Positions 60,405 through 64,000 of a stretch of 64,000 nucleotides of DNA are shown piece after piece (within the stretch, counting starts at the first letter, position 1; every line of letters begins with the position of its first letter). Position numbers and translations under genes: made by a program. Origin of the DNA: Pseudomonas sp. PDM04 (lineage in GTDB: Bacteria; Pseudomonadota; Gammaproteobacteria; Pseudomonadales; Pseudomonadaceae); contig NZ_JACVAI010000007.1 of assembly GCF_014851765.1 (NCBI RefSeq), positions 62,001-126,000 on the forward strand. Reading direction: 5' to 3'. The notes below the pieces were generated by a model. The model was not told the origin of the DNA and searched no databases. It saw nothing but the letters and a program-made list of their open reading frames with translations.

Positions 60405-61096
60405 TGCCGGCCGGATTGCAGATATTCAACACCTCCGGAACCATCCAGATCGACGAGAACTACCAGAACTACATGCTGCTGGCGAAGGGCACTGTTACTT
60501 CAGGCTCTCTGCTGGATGATGCCGGCCTGCCGATCAACGGTGTGCAGGTGTTCACGTCCTCGGTTACGGAATTTGTTGCGGTGCGCGGATCTGACCGGGT
60601 GGCACTTCACTCCATCCTGCCGAGTGGTGCGGGCTTGCGGTACGTGTTCGCCGCTCCGTTTGGGTCGAGCGTCACGTATTACCGGTACGCGCTCGGGGTC
60701 AACTCCGCGCAGCCCTATGGGCTTCAGGTGTTCAACGCCGCCGGCGCCTTGGTCTTCGACGCCATGTGCCCATCGATGCGGATTGAAACCATCCTCAATG
60801 GTCCGGACTACGCGGCGTTCTTCGGCGATTGGGTGTGGAACGCCTCTAAGCAATATGCCGTGGCGTATGGGGCCTGGTCGGGAAGCATCGGGATGGACGT
60901 TACGCCGGTCGGCACCCAGCTTTTGATCGAGTACTGGCGCAGTTCGCCGTCAGCTACAGCCATTGCCGGGGGCCTGCGCTTCTCGTTGAACTCAAGATAT
61001 TGGACACGCTCACAGATGGTGACCTCAGCCCCGGCCAACCCCGCCTACAAATTCGGCAAGTTCCAGGCCCTGATCGTCGACGTGACTGGGCAGTGA
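60404..61096 (+). CDS. Larger paralogue of the preceding tail protein
   Basis: 230 residues. MPAGLQIFNTSGTIQIDENY, then a second PYGLQVFNAAGALVFDAMCP within the protein, so the module appears twice inside. Beta-rich. Overlaps the preceding stop by one base. Probably receptor-contacting. Confidence 0.72.
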   Translation: MPAGLQIFNTSGTIQIDENYQNYMLLAKGTVTSGSLLDDAGLPINGVQVFTSSVTEFVAVRGSDRVALHSILPSGAGLRYVFAAPFGSSVTYYRYALGVNSAQPYGLQVFNAAGALVFDAMCPSMRIETILNGPDYAAFFGDWVWNASKQYAVAYGAWSGSIGMDVTPVGTQLLIEYWRSSPSATAIAGGLRFSLNSRYWTRSQMVTSAPANPAYKFGKFQALIVDVTGQ

Positions 61097-61120
61097 ACTG
61101 ATCGACTCCCAACTCAACAA

Positions 61121-61145
61121 CCCGCCAGCGAGCGGGATTTTTTTT
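61121..61145 (+). terminator. Terminator before the endolysin
   Basis: CCCGC/GCGGG stem with eight T, followed by GCCTGGAGAAAAGTATG, the same junction as before gene I. Confidence 0.8.
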
Positions 61146-61159
61146 GCCTGGAGAAAAGT

Positions 61160-61585
61160 ATGACCATCACCGAAAAGGACCGCGACATCCTCGCCCGCAC
61201 AATATGGGGCGAGGCCCGGGGTGAATCGTCGGCAGGAAAAGTCGCCGTGGCCTGGACGATCCGCAACCGCGTGTTCGACGGAAAAGAGAAATCGTGGTGG
61301 GGGGAGGGCTATGCCGGCGTGTGCCAGGCCCCGTGGCAGTTCAGCTGCTGGAACAAGACTGATCCGAACTACCCGTTCCTCATCGCGGTGAAGCAGATCC
61401 CGTTCCGCGAGCTGGCGCAGTGCCGGGTCGTCGCTGATCAGATAATCGACGGGAAGGTGCCGGACCCAACCAGCGGCGCCACGCACTATTACGCGATCGC
61501 CATGAAGAAGCCCCCGGCCTGGGCGGCGAAGGCGCGGCAGACACTTAAGTTGGGCGGCCACGTCTTCTTCAAGGACGTGCCATGA
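61160..61585 (+). CDS. Cell-wall hydrolase, SleB-type endolysin
   Basis: 141 residues. ARTIWGEARGESSAGKVAVA with likely catalytic Glu18, CQAPWQFSCWN and GATHYY boxes define the Hydrolase_2/SleB family that cuts peptidoglycan. No signal peptide, so release depends on the holin. The ATG follows TGGAGAAAAGT. First gene of the lysis cassette with Rz and Rz1 after it. Confidence 0.9.
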   Translation: MTITEKDRDILARTIWGEARGESSAGKVAVAWTIRNRVFDGKEKSWWGEGYAGVCQAPWQFSCWNKTDPNYPFLIAVKQIPFRELAQCRVVADQIIDGKVPDPTSGATHYYAIAMKKPPAWAAKARQTLKLGGHVFFKDVP

Positions 61586-62094
61586 GCCCGGCCTCGATGA
61601 AGCTTGCACTGGCCGGCGTAGTGCTGCTCGTGCTGATCGCCGCCGGCGGCACCTGGCAGGTGCAGGACTGGCGCTACGGGCGGCAGCTCGCCGAGCTGGC
61701 CCGCTCCCACACCGACACCCTCAATCAGCTGGCCATGGTCGGCGCCGCCGCACAGAAGAGCGAGCAGGACAAGCGGCTCGCGCTCGAGCAGCGCCTGACG
61801 GCCAGCGACCAAACCCACCACAAGGAACTGAGCGATGCTCAAGCCAATCAGGCTCGCCTGCGCGATCGCCTTGCTACTTCTGATCTACGGCTGTCAGTCA
61901 TCCTCGCCCAGGGTTCAGCCGGTGGCTGTTCAGTGCCTGCCGCCACCGTCGCCGGCAGCATGGTTCATGCAGGAGTACGAGCCGAACTTGACCCAGCGCA
62001 TGCTCAACGAATTATCGGCATCACCGATGAAGGCGACCGGGCGGTGATTGCGCTGAAGGCTTGTCAGGCTTACGTGCGGGATCTACTTGAATAG
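61582..62094 (+). CDS. Inner-membrane spanin subunit (Rz-like)
   Basis: 170 residues, overlapping the endolysin stop by four bases. Membrane anchor at residues 7-25 (LALAGVVLLVLIAAGG), coiled coil in the periplasm (RLALEQRLTASDQTHHKELS) and C-terminal domain with Cys. Joins the outer-membrane spanin to fuse the membranes. Confidence 0.88.
   Translation: MSPASMKLALAGVVLLVLIAAGGTWQVQDWRYGRQLAELARSHTDTLNQLAMVGAAAQKSEQDKRLALEQRLTASDQTHHKELSDAQANQARLRDRLATSDLRLSVILAQGSAGGCSVPAATVAGSMVHAGVRAELDPAHAQRIIGITDEGDRAVIALKACQAYVRDLLE
61835..62047 (+). CDS. Outer-membrane spanin lipoprotein (Rz1-like), nested in the Rz gene
   Basis: 70 residues in the +1 frame inside the Rz gene. Lipobox LLLLIYGC with Cys20, then a short Pro-rich mature part (CLPPPSPAAW), both features of Rz1. 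Complete nesting in Rz is the lambda arrangement. It is the outer-membrane half of the spanin. Confidence 0.85.
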   Translation: MLKPIRLACAIALLLLIYGCQSSSPRVQPVAVQCLPPPSPAAWFMQEYEPNLTQRMLNELSASPMKATGR

Positions 62095-62180
62095 CTGGGA
62101 GTTGTTCTCGATCTGGAATCGAGGGGGAGTGCCACTGGCGAGCGGGTTGCCGGGCACTCGTGATTGCGTTCGAGAAGGGG

Positions 62181-62630
62181 TTAGGCCTTGGCTGCAGGTT
62201 TCAACCTGAAAGTGACACCCATACGGTTGAATGCGTTCATGGCGGCAATCGTTGCGGTCAGATCGACTAGATCTTTGGGCGCAAATACGGCGGATGCAGC
62301 AGCGTATGCGTCGTCGGATACGTGAGTTTCTCCGACCCGGGTAACTTCTTCTGCCCACGCCAACGCAGCACGCTCCTGATCGGAAAACAAATATTCCGCT
62401 TCGTGCCAGACCGGCACCATGAGCACCTTGTCTACAGACATGTACTCTTTGATGAGATCGCGGGAATGCAAATCGATGCAATAAGCACAGCCGTTGAGCT
62501 GCGATACCCGAAGAAATACCAGATGAATTATCGATGGCGGTAGATCAGTACCCGTGGTCACGTAATGATGCAAACCGGTCATAGCTTTTGCTGCACCAGG
62601 AGATACTTCGAACCAATTTTCGCGCGACAT
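62181..62630 (-). CDS. Carboxymuconolactone-decarboxylase-family protein (AhpD-like)
   Basis: 149 residues. CAYC with Cys48/Cys51 and His55 (NGCAYCIDLHSRD) is the alkylhydroperoxidase motif. The fold forms trimers/hexamers and reduces peroxides or disulfides. Its presence in the prophage, on the minus strand after the lysis genes, marks a cargo gene; SD GGAGTCCTC-type region upstream. Substrate unknown. Confidence 0.85.
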   Translation of the reverse strand: MSRENWFEVSPGAAKAMTGLHHYVTTGTDLPPSIIHLVFLRVSQLNGCAYCIDLHSRDLIKEYMSVDKVLMVPVWHEAEYLFSDQERAALAWAEEVTRVGETHVSDDAYAAASAVFAPKDLVDLTATIAAMNAFNRMGVTFRLKPAAKA

Positions 62631-62662
62631 GAGGACTCCTCGGTAGTGGATGGTTGTATAGG

Positions 62663-62860
62663 CTAAGCTGATGAAGTTGCTTGTTTTATTGACTCTAAAG
62701 ACAATGATGCATCGGGTCTAGATCCAATGCTCTTGTCTTTGATTGGTCCAATTTGAAAAAGGCTGCGATTCACAGCGAACTGTAAAAGACCGCTGCCGTT
62801 GCCAATGATTAATGGCTGACGGCTATTCTTGCGGCTGATCAGCCACGGGCCGGGGCTCAT
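62663..62860 (-). CDS. Possible small unknown protein
   Basis: 65 residues, opening MSPGPWLISRKNSRQPLIIG. CAAGGCTGGGTA before the ATG is a modest ribosome site. No family. May be spurious. Confidence 0.4.
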   Translation of the reverse strand: MSPGPWLISRKNSRQPLIIGNGSGLLQFAVNRSLFQIGPIKDKSIGSRPDASLSLESIKQATSSA

Positions 62861-62881
62861 TACCCAGCCTTGAGGCTGACT

Positions 62882-63271
62882 TCACATCTCGGAACCTTCC
62901 CTGCGGCGCGGCAGTGGAGCAGAAAATGTCTCTTCACCTTTGAGGATTTTGATCTGTGCCGCCAGCTCGCTGATGTGTTTGCCATTGGCCATCAACTCCC
63001 AGGCAGTCTTCGTTTCGATATCGGTTGCCTTGCGCTTGGCGTCCGCCAGGTCGGAGCGAGCCTTGATCAGTTCAGCCCTGAGTTTGTCTCTCTCCTTGCA
63101 GACCTCGGCGTGCATCTGCACCAAGCCGAAAACGTCCTCGCGTGCTTTGCGGGCCTGCAGCGTCAGCTCCAAGACTTCGTTCTCATAAATGCGCAAGAAG
63201 TGCCGGCAAGTTTCAAGTTCGGTCGGACAGCCGAGCCAGTCGCTGGTGTCTTCGATTTCGTGCGGGTCCAT
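62882..63271 (-). CDS. Coiled-coil phage protein
   Basis: 129 residues. Coiled coil from residue 30 to 105 (ENEVLELTLQARKAREDVFG, ERDKLRAELIKARSDLADAK). Typical of small proteins at prophage right ends. Function unknown. Confidence 0.65.
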   Translation of the reverse strand: MDPHEIEDTSDWLGCPTELETCRHFLRIYENEVLELTLQARKAREDVFGLVQMHAEVCKERDKLRAELIKARSDLADAKRKATDIETKTAWELMANGKHISELAAQIKILKGEETFSAPLPRRREGSEM

Positions 63272-63432
63272 GGTGAAGCCTTATCGATACTGTTTGCATA
63301 TACAGTAATCGAGGCGAGGCTATTGGGCGAGGGCAGGGCGACGAATTGCGCCAACCATGGTGGCCGCTCGCCAGTCTTGTGGCTGGGCGCCCAAGGGCCA
63401 TCCTCCCTCCTCACGTAGGAGAGGCGGTACTG

Positions 63433-63519
63433 ATGGATAAGCAGTTGATCGGCTACTCGATTGTGTTGACGGTCGCCTGGGTTTCAGTGGTTCTGCTGGT
63501 GATGTATTGGATGTCGTAG
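63433..63519 (+). CDS. 28-residue membrane micro-protein
   Basis: MDKQLIGYSIVLTVAWVSVV plus LLVMYWMS, a single membrane helix, after GAGGCGGTACTG. Same type as the one at 31773. Confidence 0.5.
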   Translation: MDKQLIGYSIVLTVAWVSVVLLVMYWMS

Positions 63520-63532
63520 TGAAGGTAATGGA

Positions 63533-63763
63533 ATGGAAGGTTTGACCCTGGGTGACAAGATTGAGCGCGAGGCTGACAGGCTGCTTGCCCAGATCGCCCG
63601 CTCGGACTCGATGCTGGTCGCAGCGAAGGCTGGAGCCCGGGCGGAGGGGTTCGTGCTCGGTCTTGAGGCCGGGCGGGTATTGAATGCCGAGACCATCGAA
63701 AAGATGTACGTCATCTTCGAAGCCGCGACCGAGGCCCGGCTGAAGGAACTGGCTGGGGCCTAG
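63533..63763 (+). CDS. Unknown helical protein
   Basis: 76 residues, ATG after GAAGGTAATGGA. Acidic helical, LTLGDKIEREADRLLAQIAR. Convergent with the gene at 63760, overlapping its stop. Prophage right end; function unknown. Confidence 0.6.
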   Translation: MEGLTLGDKIEREADRLLAQIARSDSMLVAAKAGARAEGFVLGLEAGRVLNAETIEKMYVIFEAATEARLKELAGA

Positions 63764-63978
63764 CCCACGTCTTCTGGCGTCATCAGAACCGCCAGTGTCA
63801 GTTTGATGAACTCCTCATTCCTGTCGATCGTGTCCAGGGCGCCGCGCACGTTGTCAGCGACATCGGCTGAGCCGCTGGCCTCGACCCAGTTCGAAAGCTC
63901 CATGATGGCCGCTTCCAGGGCGAGCTGGTTTTCGTTGATCTTGAAGAGCAGGGTGGGGAGCAGATCAGAATTGGGCAT
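63760..63978 (-). CDS. Unknown helical protein at the window edge
   Basis: 72 residues with GGAGGAATCCC before the ATG. Acidic, helical (LLFKINENQLALEAAIMELS). Family not recognised. The prophage continues beyond. Confidence 0.6.
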   Translation of the reverse strand: MPNSDLLPTLLFKINENQLALEAAIMELSNWVEASGSADVADNVRGALDTIDRNEEFIKLTLAVLMTPEDVG

Positions 63979-64000
63979 TGGGATTCCTCCGTGGATAGAG

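Larger units (their letters stand above)
10446..64000. mobile_element. Lambda-like siphoprophage (left end complete, right end beyond the window)
   Basis: From the integrase next to tRNA-Leu to the window edge, gene order is int-xis-leftward early genes-exo/ERF-immunity-cro-rha-O/P-nin genes-Q-holin-terminase-portal-capsid-tail-J-lysis. No second copy of the tRNA-Leu 3' end is visible, so attR lies outside. All essential modules appear intact, so the prophage could be inducible. Confidence 0.93.

Noticed and set aside
10359-64000. Second att site (attR) inside the window
   Set aside because: No repeat of the tRNA-Leu 3' sequence was found by eye up to the window end; the prophage continues beyond.

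Overview
The window looks like a chromosomal segment of a fluorescent-type Pseudomonas: GC-rich coding sequence, Pseudomonas-like tRNA-Cys(GCA) and tRNA-Leu(UAA), a glutamine-synthetase-family gene, and a lambda-like siphoprophage of the kind common in that genus. This assignment rests on recognised protein families and style, not on a database search.

Region 1 (1-10445) is host DNA. It holds a gamma-glutamyl-amine/glutamine-synthetase-family gene, tRNA-Cys, and then about 8.4 kb of mosaic accessory DNA before tRNA-Leu. The accessory stretch has small unknown genes, a divergent LysR regulator/MFS transporter pair, a frameshifted fragment of a tyrosine integrase, a secreted Cys-rich repeat protein, another secreted protein, a decayed yedK (SRAP) pseudogene and a radical-SAM/SPASM-like enzyme. 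The decayed integrase and decayed yedK suggest repeated insertion and erosion at this spot.

Region 2 (10446 to the window end) is a prophage integrated beside tRNA-Leu(UAA). Its integrase and DUF4224 excisionase-like gene abut the tRNA. The right end (attR) is not in the window. A long leftward early operon (24620 down to 10528) carries two DNA methyltransferases, a lambda-exonuclease/YqaJ nuclease with an ERF annealing protein, and many small unknown genes. The immunity region (24797-27485) has matching operators at both ends, a Cro/YdaS-like rightward gene, and a leftward repressor co-transcribed with a HipA-like kinase and a DUF3037-like protein. The rightward early operon encodes a Rha-type regulator, an O-like replication protein with an iteron array inside its gene, a helicase-loader-position protein, NinB, NinG and a Q-like antiterminator.

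The late region follows: HicAB toxin-antitoxin, lambda-family holin, an Acb2-type anti-CBASS protein, terminase, DUF4055 portal, MuF-like head protein, capsid, connectors, tail tube, tail chaperones joined by a GGGAAAC -1 frameshift site, tape measure, and M/L/K/I/J-type tail tip genes. It ends with fibre-like proteins, a SleB-type endolysin and nested Rz/Rz1 spanins. Strong intrinsic terminators sit just in front of several late genes, which fits late expression under an antiterminator.

Cargo genes (morons) with their own Shine-Dalgarno sites, often opposite-strand or AT-richer, interrupt the modules: membrane proteins at 16313, 17154, 33823, 41552 and 54615, two lipoproteins at 55317 and 55989, HicAB, and a carboxymuconolactone-decarboxylase-family protein. 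The most interesting candidates for undescribed biology are the repressor-HipA-like-DUF3037-like operon, a 36-bp inverted element shared by the Rha gene and the acb2 leader, and the membrane/lipoprotein cassettes.
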